Shown here one piece after another: positions 43,431 through 52,064 of a stretch of 64,000 bases of DNA (its first letter is position 1; every line of letters begins with the position of its first letter). This DNA comes from Sphingobacterium paludis (lineage in GTDB: Bacteria; Bacteroidota; Bacteroidia; Sphingobacteriales; Sphingobacteriaceae): contig NZ_SNZV01000002.1 of NCBI RefSeq assembly GCF_004364125.1, forward strand, positions 1-64,000. The letters run 5' to 3'. Position numbers and translations under genes: made by a program. The notes under the pieces are model-generated. The model worked only from the letters and a program-made list of their open reading frames with translations. It did no database searches and was not told the DNA's origin.

Positions 43431-45131
43431 ATGGAAAAATTCGCATCGGTAGACTACGTTATCTTCGTGATCTACTTCTTTATTGTAGCCGGATACGGCT
43501 ATTGGATCTATCGGAAGAAAACGAGCGCGCAAAGTAGCAGTAAAGATTATTTTCTTGCCGAAGGATCCCTTACCTGGTGGGCCATTGGCGCTTCGTTGAT
43601 TGCGTCAAACATATCCGCCGAACAATTTATTGGGATGAGCGGTAACGGCTTTGAGGTCGGTATTGCGGTGGCAGCCTACGAGCTCATTGCTGCGGTCGCC
43701 CTCATTATCGTCGCCGTATGGTTTATACCGGTGTATCTGAAGAATAAAATCTTCACCATGCCGCAGTTTCTTAACAATAGGTACAATGAAACCACCAGCC
43801 TGATCATGGCTGTATTCTGGTTATTTTTGTATGTTTTTGTAAACTTGACATCCATTTTATACTTAGGAGCTATAGCCATATCGAGTATGGCAGGTGGGGC
43901 TGAAAGCTTCCATATGATTATGGTTGCACTGGCGGTTTTCTCTGTGATCATCACCTTAGGCGGCATGCGTGTCATTGGTTTTACCGATGTCATCCAGGTG
44001 GTCGTGCTGATTATAGGGGGTATCGCAACCACCTACGTTGCGTTAACGATGGTGAGCGAGCATTTTGGATTAGGCAAAGATGTTTTGGCTGGTTTCAATA
44101 TGTTGATGCAAGATTCGCCAAATCACTTCCAAATGATCGTGGATAAGCCCGGACCAGGCGCCTCGCAGGAAGATATCAACAAGTATCTTATGCTGCCTGG
44201 AATCGGGATGTACCTCGCCGGTATATGGATCGTAAACCTGAACTATTGGGGATGTAATCAATACATCACCCAGCGCGCACTCGGTGCCGATTTAAAGACA
44301 GCGCGTACAGGTATTTTGTTCGCCGGTTTGCTAAAATTGTTGATGCCTATTATCGTCATGCTGCCGGGTATTGCGGCGTATGTGCTTTACAAGAATGGTG
44401 CTTTGCAGCAAGAAATGGCACCGGGCGGCGTCTTCCATGCCGATAATGCCTATTCCGCTATATTGGGATACTTGCCAAATGGCATGAAGGGACTTGCTTT
44501 GGCAGCGTTAACAGCAGCTATTGTAGCCGGATTAGCCGGTAAAGCAAATAGTATAGCTACTATTTTTACCTTGGATATCTACAAAAAATACATCAGCAAA
44601 GAAGCCAGCGAAAGCAAAATGGTATGGGTAGGGAAGATCACCATTGTGGTTTCGATTCTTGTATCCGTGCTATTTACATGGAATGACACGCTTGGCATCG
44701 GTGGTGCGGGCGGCTTTACGTTTATACAGAAATACACCGGCTTTATCAGTCCAGGTGTTTTTGCGATGTTTTTACTGGGCATGTTTTGGAAGCGTACCAC
44801 CGGTGCGGCGGCAATAACTGGCCTGGTGACAGGATTTGGCCTTTCGGTATTTTTTAATGAATTTGCAACAAAAGTATTTGGCCCTGAAACCTGGATATAC
44901 ACCGCATACCTCAACAAACATGGCGTGTATGAAATACCTTTTCAGATTTGTATGGGCTTGGCCTTCGCGTTCACGCTCTTGCTGATGGTGCTCGTCAGCC
45001 TATTTGGTCCTAAAGAAAATCCAAAAGCATTTGAGCTGGACAAGAAAATGTTCAAAGTCGAGCCGTCCGTCATGGTGTTGATCGTTGTTACGCTGTTATT
45101 GGTTACCGCGATTTACGTACGGTTTTGGTAA
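43431..45131 (+). CDS. sodium/solute symporter, probable L-arabinose transporter
   Basis: 566 aa with about 14 hydrophobic segments. It matches the SSS family: YFLAEGSLTWWAIGASLIASNISAEQFIGMSGNGFEVG at the N-terminus (quoted here as the SLTWW and NISAEQFIGMSG motifs), and LAALTAAIVAGLAGKANS further on. This is the SGLT-like branch that moves sugars with sodium. Its place as the last gene of the arabinose operon, before a strong terminator, supports arabinose import across the inner membrane. The substrate is inferred from context. Confidence 0.92.
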   Translation: MEKFASVDYVIFVIYFFIVAGYGYWIYRKKTSAQSSSKDYFLAEGSLTWWAIGASLIASNISAEQFIGMSGNGFEVGIAVAAYELIAAVALIIVAVWFIPVYLKNKIFTMPQFLNNRYNETTSLIMAVFWLFLYVFVNLTSILYLGAIAISSMAGGAESFHMIMVALAVFSVIITLGGMRVIGFTDVIQVVVLIIGGIATTYVALTMVSEHFGLGKDVLAGFNMLMQDSPNHFQMIVDKPGPGASQEDINKYLMLPGIGMYLAGIWIVNLNYWGCNQYITQRALGADLKTARTGILFAGLLKLLMPIIVMLPGIAAYVLYKNGALQQEMAPGGVFHADNAYSAILGYLPNGMKGLALAALTAAIVAGLAGKANSIATIFTLDIYKKYISKEASESKMVWVGKITIVVSILVSVLFTWNDTLGIGGAGGFTFIQKYTGFISPGVFAMFLLGMFWKRTTGAAAITGLVTGFGLSVFFNEFATKVFGPETWIYTAYLNKHGVYEIPFQICMGLAFAFTLLLMVLVSLFGPKENPKAFELDKKMFKVEPSVMVLIVVTLLLVTAIYVRFW

Positions 45132-45190
45132 TATGCTATGCGTATGTGTAGTGTCGCACTAGGCTATTCGCAATACTCATTATCCATAAA

Positions 45191-45225
45191 AAAGCCGCGT
45201 TGCCATGCAACGCGGCTTTCTTTAT
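45191..45225. terminator. bidirectional terminator
   Basis: A 13-bp stem (45191-45203 with 45207-45219) has a CAT loop. It is T-rich on both strands, between the arabinose transporter and the convergent DUF4136 gene. Confidence 0.92.
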
Positions 45226-45235
45226 TTCAAATCGT

Positions 45236-45814
45236 CTAGCGGCGACCTTTAGTAGGGTATTCTTTAAATATACCGTTTACAACATGAGGCAGTTTATTGA
45301 TAGCGCGTTCGGGAGCTTTCGTATCGAAAGAACCTCTTGCTTGCCACACCACGGCATTGGTGCGTCTGTCTAAGGCTTCGATAATAAGGTGCGCGTAACG
45401 GAACTTTTCGCTGCCAACTGGGTAGCTATAGCCGCCTCCCCAGCCCATGCCCCAGCTCCAGCCCATTCCCCAACCCCATGGGCCCATGCCACCCCAACCT
45501 ACATTGGAGTGGTAAACCAAACGGCTTTTGTTGTTGACAATAGGGATATAGCGAAACAGAATGTCAGGATTATCTTTCGAATACGTAAGACCTAAAGATT
45601 CAAGCTCTTTGTTCGCCGTATTCAAAATATTGGCCTTGGCAATGTCGTTGTTAAAGTAATTTTTAGATAGCGAGTCTACCGGTGGTAGCCAGCCATACGT
45701 CTTGTACTGCCCGAAGTCTTGGGTTTGCATTTTCGTGGTGTTATACTGCACCGAAGCACAGGAAGCCAGAAGTGCCAGCACGCTGAAAGCGAAAATATAT
45801 CCTAACTTTTTCAT
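45236..45814 (-). CDS. DUF4136 lipoprotein with Gly/Trp/Met-rich insert
   Basis: 192 aa. The lipobox LLASC, then QDFGQYKTYGWLPP and NILNTANKELESLGLTYSKDNPDILFRY, identify DUF4136, a family of small envelope lipoproteins of unknown function. An insert at about 107-131 is almost purely Gly, Trp and Met (GGMGPWGWGMGWSWGMGWGG). It has the look of a surface loop or adhesive segment. It is separated from nadE by 54 bp and shares its orientation. Confidence 0.85.
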   Translation of the reverse strand: MKKLGYIFAFSVLALLASCASVQYNTTKMQTQDFGQYKTYGWLPPVDSLSKNYFNNDIAKANILNTANKELESLGLTYSKDNPDILFRYIPIVNNKSRLVYHSNVGWGGMGPWGWGMGWSWGMGWGGGYSYPVGSEKFRYAHLIIEALDRRTNAVVWQARGSFDTKAPERAINKLPHVVNGIFKEYPTKGRR

Positions 45815-45868
45815 AAAATATCGTCTATTAATATGGGTTAGACCACCTATTTACACCAAGGTTTAATC

Positions 45869-47497
45869 TTAAAATATATATTTTGCAACGAGTGGCATAG
45901 CGCGTCCACTGCCAAACGCTTTTTGGCTAACACGCAGGATGGGAGGCGCCTGAAAGCGCTTAAACTCCGCGTTGTGGAGCAGCTTTGCAATACGTGTCAC
46001 CAACGTTTCATCAAAACCGGATTGCACGACTTCACTTCCAGATTTCTCCAACTCGATCAGCTGAAACAATATACTGTCCAACATGTCGTATTCAGGCAAG
46101 GCATCGGAATCTTTCTGATCCGGGCGCAACTCGGCGGAAGGCGGTTTGACAATCGTATTTAGCGGTATAATCTCCCGCTCGCGATTGATATGCTTTGCCA
46201 AAGCGTAGGCCTGTGTTTTATACACATCACCGATAACGCTTAAGGAACCAGCCATATCGCCATACAGCGTGCCATAGCCAACTGCAGCTTCGCTCTTGTT
46301 CGATGTATTGAGCAAGATGTGTCCAAACTTATTGGAGACGGCCATCAAGATCGTTCCCCGGATACGTGCTTGTATATTTTCCTCTGTGAGGTCAGGCTCT
46401 CTTCCGGAAAAGGTTTCGGAGAGCGTTTCCTCAAAGGAGCTGGCGATGTCTTTAATGGGGACGATGCGGTGTGCACAGCCGGTATTGTTTACGAGATCCA
46501 ACGCATCTTTTAACGAATGATCGCTGGAATAGATAGACGGCATCAGCACGGCGAGCACGTTGTCTGCACCCAGCGCTTCGCAGGCTAGTGCCGCGACGAT
46601 AGCAGAGTCCAATCCGCCTGAGAGCCCCAACACGGCTTTTGTAAAGCCTGATTTCTGGAAATAGTCGCGGATGCCAAGTATCAGCGCTTGATGGATTAAA
46701 GCGATCTCACTATCCGCTGTATGGGTATGGGCATCCGCGAGTGCAAAAATATCGACAATGCGGAAATCTTCTTCAAAGCCCTTCAGCTCCGCAAGGATTT
46801 CCCCTTTACGATCAAAAGCCAATGAGCGGCCGTCAAAAACAATATCGGTATGTGCGCCAACTTGATTTACATAGACCAACGGACAGCCTGCCTTGATCAC
46901 ATTCCGGCGGAGTACGTTCAACCGATTTTCAAAGTGTATGTACGAAAAGGGTGAGGCCGCTATATTAACAATTACCGAAGGGTTTTCTTTCCGCAGCTCG
47001 CCCATCAAGTCGCCTACATAGTTATTCGATGTTTCATCGTCCCAAAGATCTTCACAGATGGTTAGTGCCACCTTGGTCCCTTGGATGTCGATGCAGGAAA
47101 CATTGCTGTTGGGCTCAAAGTAGCGATACTCATCAAAAACATCATAATCGGGAAGCAAACTCTTTTTACAAATGAGCTTGATCACGCCATCTTCGAGTAG
47201 TATAGCCGCGTTATATAAAGGTTTCCCTTCTGGATCGGTATTGCGCACAGGGGCGCCGATGATGCAACTGATCCCTTGGCACAGCGTGGCGATCTCCTTC
47301 AAGCTTTCATCGCATAAATCAAGAAAGCGCTGGTTGCGCAGCAGATCCTTCGCTGGATAGCCACTCACAGCCAATTCTGCAAAGACGATGAGGTTTGCGC
47401 CTTCTGTTTTGGCGCGCTGGATTTGGTCTTTTATCTTTTTATTGTTTTCGGCAAAGTTGCCAATATGGTAGTTGAGTTGTGCTAATGCTATTTTCAT
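45869..47497 (-). CDS. nadE: glutamine-dependent NAD+ synthetase
   Basis: 542 aa. The N-terminal nitrilase-type glutaminase (KIALAQLNYHIGNF, VFAELAVSGYPAKDLL, LTICEDLWDD with the nucleophile Cys) feeds ammonia to the C-terminal synthetase, recognised by the ATP-binding loop GLSGGLDSAIVAALA and NKSEAAVGYGTLYGD. It makes NAD+ from nicotinic acid adenine dinucleotide. The layout and length are normal for the two-domain form. Confidence 0.97.
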   Translation of the reverse strand: MKIALAQLNYHIGNFAENNKKIKDQIQRAKTEGANLIVFAELAVSGYPAKDLLRNQRFLDLCDESLKEIATLCQGISCIIGAPVRNTDPEGKPLYNAAILLEDGVIKLICKKSLLPDYDVFDEYRYFEPNSNVSCIDIQGTKVALTICEDLWDDETSNNYVGDLMGELRKENPSVIVNIAASPFSYIHFENRLNVLRRNVIKAGCPLVYVNQVGAHTDIVFDGRSLAFDRKGEILAELKGFEEDFRIVDIFALADAHTHTADSEIALIHQALILGIRDYFQKSGFTKAVLGLSGGLDSAIVAALACEALGADNVLAVLMPSIYSSDHSLKDALDLVNNTGCAHRIVPIKDIASSFEETLSETFSGREPDLTEENIQARIRGTILMAVSNKFGHILLNTSNKSEAAVGYGTLYGDMAGSLSVIGDVYKTQAYALAKHINREREIIPLNTIVKPPSAELRPDQKDSDALPEYDMLDSILFQLIELEKSGSEVVQSGFDETLVTRIAKLLHNAEFKRFQAPPILRVSQKAFGSGRAMPLVAKYIF

Positions 47498-47514
47498 TGT
47501 TTGCTGTCAATTTC

Positions 47515-48159
47515 TTAAAATAATAAGCCGATGTTAAACGACGCATAAGATAGCCTGGGATTTCCGCTTTTCATAGTACGGGTGAAACCATTGTTATAGG
47601 ACAGCCCTGTAAGTGCGGAAAGACTATTGCTTATTCGCCATTCTGCGCCGGCGCCAATCAATAGTCCCAGTCGGAAGATATCGTCGCCCTCGATAGCACG
47701 GTAATCCGTACTCGATTCAAGCCGCTCTTTGCCCGATACTTTAACCCCCGCCGTAAAGCCAAACTGACCATAGAATCTTCCTGCTCCACCTTCGTTCGTC
47801 TTTAGCTTGATGGCTAGGGGTACTTCGGCATATTGCAGCCTAAAAACATTGTTTAAGGTTCCCGTTGCACCATCAAGCGGAAGCTTGGATCCGCTGTAAA
47901 GCGTGTTGATCAATAGGCCCGTAGAAAAGTAGTAATTCCGCGCAAAGCCGAGATCCGCAATCAGTCCATAAGCATAGCCTAGCTTAGGTTCGCCATCGAA
48001 TGAACTTCCATCCTCGTAATTTAACCAACCTACATTAGGGCTAAATGTCAAGCCTAATGACATGTTTCTATCGTAGTTGTAGTACTGTGCCTTTACAGAA
48101 TGAACGGTCAGCAGCAGAAAAAGGATGGGGAAAAATAAAATTTTAAAAAATGGAGCCAT
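47515..48159 (-). CDS. PorT-like outer-membrane beta-barrel protein
   Basis: 214 aa with a signal peptide (LFLLLTVHSVKAQ). Amphipathic strands with alternating aromatic and Gly residues (LGLTFSPNVGWL, YYFSTGLLINTLYSGS, LQYAEVPLAIKLKTN, GQFGFTAGVKVSG) end in a terminal FNIGLLF. This fits the PorT family of 8-stranded barrels, which includes type IX secretion components, but I cannot say that this copy is one. It lies 17 bp upstream of nadE and is likely co-transcribed with it. Confidence 0.8.
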   Translation of the reverse strand: MAPFFKILFFPILFLLLTVHSVKAQYYNYDRNMSLGLTFSPNVGWLNYEDGSSFDGEPKLGYAYGLIADLGFARNYYFSTGLLINTLYSGSKLPLDGATGTLNNVFRLQYAEVPLAIKLKTNEGGAGRFYGQFGFTAGVKVSGKERLESSTDYRAIEGDDIFRLGLLIGAGAEWRISNSLSALTGLSYNNGFTRTMKSGNPRLSYASFNIGLLF

Positions 48160-48508
48160 TGTTTGCGGATTTAAATGGGTAAAAATACAAATTACTTTCG
48201 GCGTAACGTAACAAATCCGAAGGAAGGTAGAAAAAGATGGTAAGTTGCCGTGCTAACTGAAGTTTCGCAGATTAAACGGATTGATAGAGCCAAGAAAAAG
48301 CTCTTAGACGACTATCCAGAGGTTTCATTTCCATTGGAGATCTGATCGTGGAGATGGAAGGAATAGGGGAAAAGAAAACTGGCTCTACCTAATTTTCTAT
48401 TGCGGCAACCGAGGGACTTCCTTTTCGTTTTATGCGTTAGTGCTGTAGGCTTTGTGCTTAATGTTTAAGGCAAAATACGCTTAAAAATGCACCGTTGCGC
48501 AAAAAAAT
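48160..48508. other. intergenic region with no recognised gene
   Basis: No convincing coding frame. A short GTG-initiated frame from 48250 gives about 31 residues (VLTEVSQIKRIDRAKKKLLD and onward) without recognisable similarity. It may be a remnant. Repeat sequence begins at 48509. Confidence 0.5.
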
Positions 48509-48550
48509 GACGGAGCAATCTTGATTATAAAAATGTAAGATTGCTCCGTC
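48500..48550 (-). terminator. repeat-derived hairpin terminator of the FKBP genes
   Basis: A 14-bp perfect stem (48509-48522 with 48537-48550, GACGGAGCAATCTT) has a 14-base loop and is followed on the minus strand by TTTTTTT. The right arm is also the start of a repeat copy (48537-48575). Confidence 0.8.
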
Positions 48551-48575
48551 GTTGTTGGTACTTCTCGCAATGAAG
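48537..48575 (+). repeat. degenerate copy of the AGATTGCTTCGTCG-type repeat
   Basis: AAGATTGCTCCGTCGTTG...CTTCTCGCAATGAAG parallels the units in the array near 61041-61713. It shows that the family also occurs as single copies away from RNA genes. Confidence 0.65.
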
Positions 48576-48677
48576 TCAACTTCTTGCGGGAATTTCAGTA
48601 TTTCAAGAGTTAAATTTGGAACGAAAATCTACTTTAGTCTTACTAAAGACCAAAAATTATGTAGAATAAGAAATATC

Positions 48678-49304
48678 CTAGTTGGTGGTGGATCGTTGTC
48701 TTAAGGGTCTCATTTCAAGAACCTCTACTTCGAAATCCAGAGGGGAGTTTGCAGGAATTCCGCCCTGAGCCATGTTGCCATATCCATATCCCGACGGGGA
48801 TATTATCCTGAACTTCGATCCACGTTGTGCTCCTTGATCAAATAGCGCACCCAATGAAATTTCCCGTGTATCAACCGTAATCGTCTTTGGGAAAAAAGCT
48901 AATGTCCAAGCCTGTATAACTGTTGCTTGGCCAGTATTTAGATTCATACTAACTGAAAGTGTATCGCCGGTCGTGACATTGTCTGTTTTGTCAAAAACTG
49001 TTCCGTCCGCTACTAATTTTCCTGTGTAATTTACGACTGCCTCCGAAAAGATAAATTTTTGGTTCAAACTGTCTTTGACCGTGTATTGAAAGCTATTGGC
49101 TTCTCCTTGACTTATTATTTCATACCAAATGCCTGAATTTTCAAGTTGTTGAGCATTCGGATAATTTCTCTTCACATAAGCTTCGATAACCGGCTTTTCC
49201 AATTCCAATTGTTGTTGTGGGTCGAACACATCATCATTGGAACAGGATGTGAAACTTATAGCAGCAATAACTATTGCAATCAGCACTTTGCATATTTTTT
49301 TCAT
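48678..49304 (-). CDS. FKBP-type peptidyl-prolyl isomerase lipoprotein (second of tandem pair)
   Basis: 208 aa. Lipobox ISFTSC, a charged N-terminal helix (LEKPVIEAYVKRNYPNAQQL) and an FKBP-like domain: VNYTGKLVADGTVFDKT, GSKFRIISPSGYGYG, IPANSPLDFEVEVLEM. These exported FKBPs help fold envelope proteins by proline isomerisation. It resembles the gliding-motility GldI family, but no gld genes are near. The gene upstream (49396-50046) is a diverged paralogue 91 bp away, so they form a tandem pair. Confidence 0.9.
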   Translation of the reverse strand: MKKICKVLIAIVIAAISFTSCSNDDVFDPQQQLELEKPVIEAYVKRNYPNAQQLENSGIWYEIISQGEANSFQYTVKDSLNQKFIFSEAVVNYTGKLVADGTVFDKTDNVTTGDTLSVSMNLNTGQATVIQAWTLAFFPKTITVDTREISLGALFDQGAQRGSKFRIISPSGYGYGNMAQGGIPANSPLDFEVEVLEMRPLRQRSTTN

Positions 49305-49395
49305 GTCGTTTGGTATTGTGAATTAGGAAGAGTGAAGATTTGGTTTATACGAATCAAAGCAGCTGATAATACTACCAACTGCTTCGATTATGTTT

Positions 49396-50046
49396 TTATT
49401 CTATGCCTAGAACTTCAAATTCGTAAGCAATTGGTGAATTGGCTGGGATTTTGTCAACACTAGTGGCTCCAAATGCATAAATTGATGGTGTCACAACTTT
49501 AAATTTATTCCCTTTCTTAAGGCCGCTCTTCGTCAAACCTTCGATTATGCGATCATTTCCATTGAATTTAATCGAATAGGGAAAGAACGATATCTGCCAC
49601 ACATAATTTACTATTGAGGAATTTGAGGCAGAAATGTTTAATAAATAATCAGATCCCGCTATATCAGAACGTACAATTTCACCATTCAATAATGATGCTG
49701 TGTATTTTAGCTTCACTTTTGGAAAGCGCAATACGCCACTGTTATCAAAACCATAGGTGTACGAATTATCAGTTACAGTAGAATCAATCTCAAACCAAAA
49801 ACCTCTTTTCACTTTCTTGTCTAAATATCGGAAAGGGTAGTTTAAAGTGTCTTGTTGCGGGTTAGCAAAGTTACTGCTTACGTAGGATTCGATAAGTGTA
49901 GCCTGTTTAGAAAGCAAAGAGTCAATTTGTCGCTCTTCTTTTAATCGGTCTGCTGCGAAGTCTGTATTATCATCATTATTCATACATGAAGTAAAGGTCA
50001 CAGCAAGGATAGCTAGTACTAATAGTGGTTTAAATAGATTTTTCAT
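49396..50046 (-). CDS. FKBP-like lipoprotein (first of tandem pair), diverged
   Basis: 216 aa. Lipobox VTFTSC, then an FKBP-like fold with weaker motifs than its neighbour: VKLKYTASLLNGEIVRSD, GNKFKVVTPSIYAFGA, VDKIPANSPIAYEFEVLGIE. Several aromatic positions that line the FKBP pocket are changed (GYG is IYAFG here), so isomerase activity is doubtful and a chaperone role is possible. It should be the first gene of a two-gene transcript with the paralogue. The region is noticeably more A/T-rich than the rest of the window. Confidence 0.82.
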   Translation of the reverse strand: MKNLFKPLLVLAILAVTFTSCMNNDDNTDFAADRLKEERQIDSLLSKQATLIESYVSSNFANPQQDTLNYPFRYLDKKVKRGFWFEIDSTVTDNSYTYGFDNSGVLRFPKVKLKYTASLLNGEIVRSDIAGSDYLLNISASNSSIVNYVWQISFFPYSIKFNGNDRIIEGLTKSGLKKGNKFKVVTPSIYAFGATSVDKIPANSPIAYEFEVLGIE

Positions 50047-50403
50047 AAATATCTCTAGTCTTTTTCATGGTGTAGAACGTGGCGTTTCAACATCACGCTA
50101 CAGCAAACATAAATAAATTGATAAATATTCCGATATAATTATTCAAAACAACGGGTCAATAATGTTATGCTTGTCAGAAAATGTATATCGCACACTATAG
50201 ATTGTCCTTTCCTTCTGACAGATAGACTGTACGGAGAGAGTTTGGATGTTGTTATTTTTTATCCCTAGATCGTTTTAAAATAGTTTTTATTGAAATAAAT
50301 ATAATTTAAAATATTGTATTATTGTCATATTTTTATTTTTTGTTTAATTTTTGATTATCTTTATTGCTGTTATTAACTAATTGGTGAACTAAAACTTATT
50401 CTT
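50047..50403. other. A/T-rich intergenic region between divergent genes
   Basis: 357 bp without a gene. It is very A/T-rich toward the right and should hold the promoters of the FKBP pair (minus) and of the M57 protease gene (plus). No clear palindrome or terminator was seen. Confidence 0.6.
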
Positions 50404-51240
50404 ATGAGAACCAGAATTCTATTTTTGGCGGTGATTGCAAGCACAGCAATTAGCCAATCGTGTAAAAAAGACAATGCTGCAATGGTCCCAACGGAGCAAG
50501 ATGAAGTGTCCACTGTGAACTCGGCATTGGCTCAACTTGGATTTGATACCACTAGTGTTATTATTAAGGGTGATAACATCTTTGTGGAAGACGATATCGT
50601 CTTAAAAAAGTCTGAGCTTTTTAAAACGCAGCCGAGGCAGGCCGTTATCCAACCAAACACTTTGTTTTCCGGGATATGGGCCTATCGGTTGCGTTCTTTT
50701 ACGTATTTCATTTCGAACTCTTTAGGTAACCACAGGCACGTAGCTGCCGGTATGGATGAACTGCGTCGTGTCATGCCTAATAACGTTGTAATCACACGCG
50801 TATACAATGAGGCCGCAGCAGATTTGGTTTTTAGAGGGTATAATGAAGTCAGTACAATCTGCGGATTTGCTTCATGGCCTACTATCACGCTTACTCCATC
50901 GGCTATTTCGGAAATGATAGTGGGTGAATCGGTTCATATTAATCTACACAATTGGAGAGACCTGAATGAATCGCAAAGGAAAGCGCTGATTGCGCATGAG
51001 GTCGGGCACGCCATTGGTATAAGGCATACGAATTGGAGGGCTGGCGAACAGGAAGCTACTCCAGGGCCCGGCGGAGCGACTTACGGGGCTTATACAGTGC
51101 CAAATACAAACAATACCGGCACTAACCCAGACCCGTCATCTATTTTTAATGGTGGTAGCTGTGGCAGAAGTTGGGGAGGGGGGTTTACAGAAAATGATAG
51201 GCGAGCAATTGTCTACGTTTCTATCGGATTAACAATTTAA
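50404..51240 (+). CDS. M57-family (HEIGH-type) zinc metallopeptidase lipoprotein
   Basis: 278 aa. A lipoprotein-like signal ends at Cys20 (SQSC). The zinc motif HEVGHAIGIRHTNW (His198, Glu199, His202, His208) is the M57 signature. A C-terminal cap has a Gly-rich loop (GPGGATYGAYTVPN, GGSCGRSWGGGFTENDRRAI). M57 proteases are secreted or surface-bound metalloproteases of Bacteroidota with little known biology. There is no operon partner. Confidence 0.88.
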   Translation: MRTRILFLAVIASTAISQSCKKDNAAMVPTEQDEVSTVNSALAQLGFDTTSVIIKGDNIFVEDDIVLKKSELFKTQPRQAVIQPNTLFSGIWAYRLRSFTYFISNSLGNHRHVAAGMDELRRVMPNNVVITRVYNEAAADLVFRGYNEVSTICGFASWPTITLTPSAISEMIVGESVHINLHNWRDLNESQRKALIAHEVGHAIGIRHTNWRAGEQEATPGPGGATYGAYTVPNTNNTGTNPDPSSIFNGGSCGRSWGGGFTENDRRAIVYVSIGLTI

Positions 51241-51447
51241 GTTAGAAAGCGAATTCGCAAAAAGCCGTTCGTTGCCCCATTACACTATGCCAGCTGCCGT
51301 ACTCCATTTGTTAGATAGGTTCGGTCAAGTCCAGTATTTATTTTTCTGCGTAGCTTTTCGCCTGCCATAGACAAGGATCCTAGGGAGGGTACTTGCATAG
51401 CCGTACGATTTCCACATATTAACGGTTTGTTGCGTTGTCGGGGGTGG

Positions 51448-51909
51448 TTAAAGCATCTTCAAAAGCCTCTTGCGGTCTAGGTATTCAAAATGCCGCTTGC
51501 GCACCGTGAAGTCTGGCGCCAGAAGAATGGTTGTAGGAAAGACAAAGTTGCCGTCTCGCGCCGCCAATATTTTTGCAAGTGCATGGTACCGTCCTGTACG
51601 TTTTTTTGTCACTTCATTTGTTAATATCTGCCCGTCGAAATGTACCGTGTCCACACTTTCTGCATCGAAGCGCACGGCATAATAATCGGCGTTTAATCGT
51701 TGCACAAGCTGTTGGTCGGTGAAAACATCATGTTGCATCTTTCGGCAGTAGGCGCACCAGTCTGTATGAAAAAACAACAACACGGGTTTAGGGTTTGTCT
51801 GTAGCGAATCTGATAATTGTTCAAACGTCATCCAGCGTACGGAATCTTTCGGTTGCGCCATGGCAGACAGGCCAACGTAAAGCAAGCACAAGCAGGCAAA
51901 TAATCTCAT
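51448..51909 (-). CDS. periplasmic thioredoxin-like protein
   Basis: 153 aa with a signal peptide (CLLYVGLSAMAQ). The thioredoxin fold has LLFFHTDWCAYCRKMQ, a CAYC redox pair (Cys52, Cys55), and TTILLAP near the cis-proline region. Small exported thioredoxins of this type reduce or oxidise envelope cysteines. The start at 51909 (MRLFACLC) is chosen at the signal peptide rather than an in-frame ATG at 51939. It lies 155 bp downstream of the TonB receptor gene and is probably in the same transcription unit. Confidence 0.85.
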   Translation of the reverse strand: MRLFACLCLLYVGLSAMAQPKDSVRWMTFEQLSDSLQTNPKPVLLFFHTDWCAYCRKMQHDVFTDQQLVQRLNADYYAVRFDAESVDTVHFDGQILTNEVTKKRTGRYHALAKILAARDGNFVFPTTILLAPDFTVRKRHFEYLDRKRLLKML

Positions 51910-52064
51910 TAAGTATTTGTGGCGCGATGGATTTATCATAATGTTATGTTTTTTATTCCCATGCGATGTAGGCTATATATCTGTTTTGGGCGTTTAACCT
52001 GCTATTTAGGAACCAAGAGAAAGCCTTGTGCGACAAGCCTTCTCCTGGTTTAAATGTATTCTTC

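Noticed and set aside
48250-48345. Short GTG frame in the gap before the FKBP genes
   Set aside because: About 31 codons, no similarity recognised and no promoter or ribosome site. It may be a remnant but cannot be supported as a gene.
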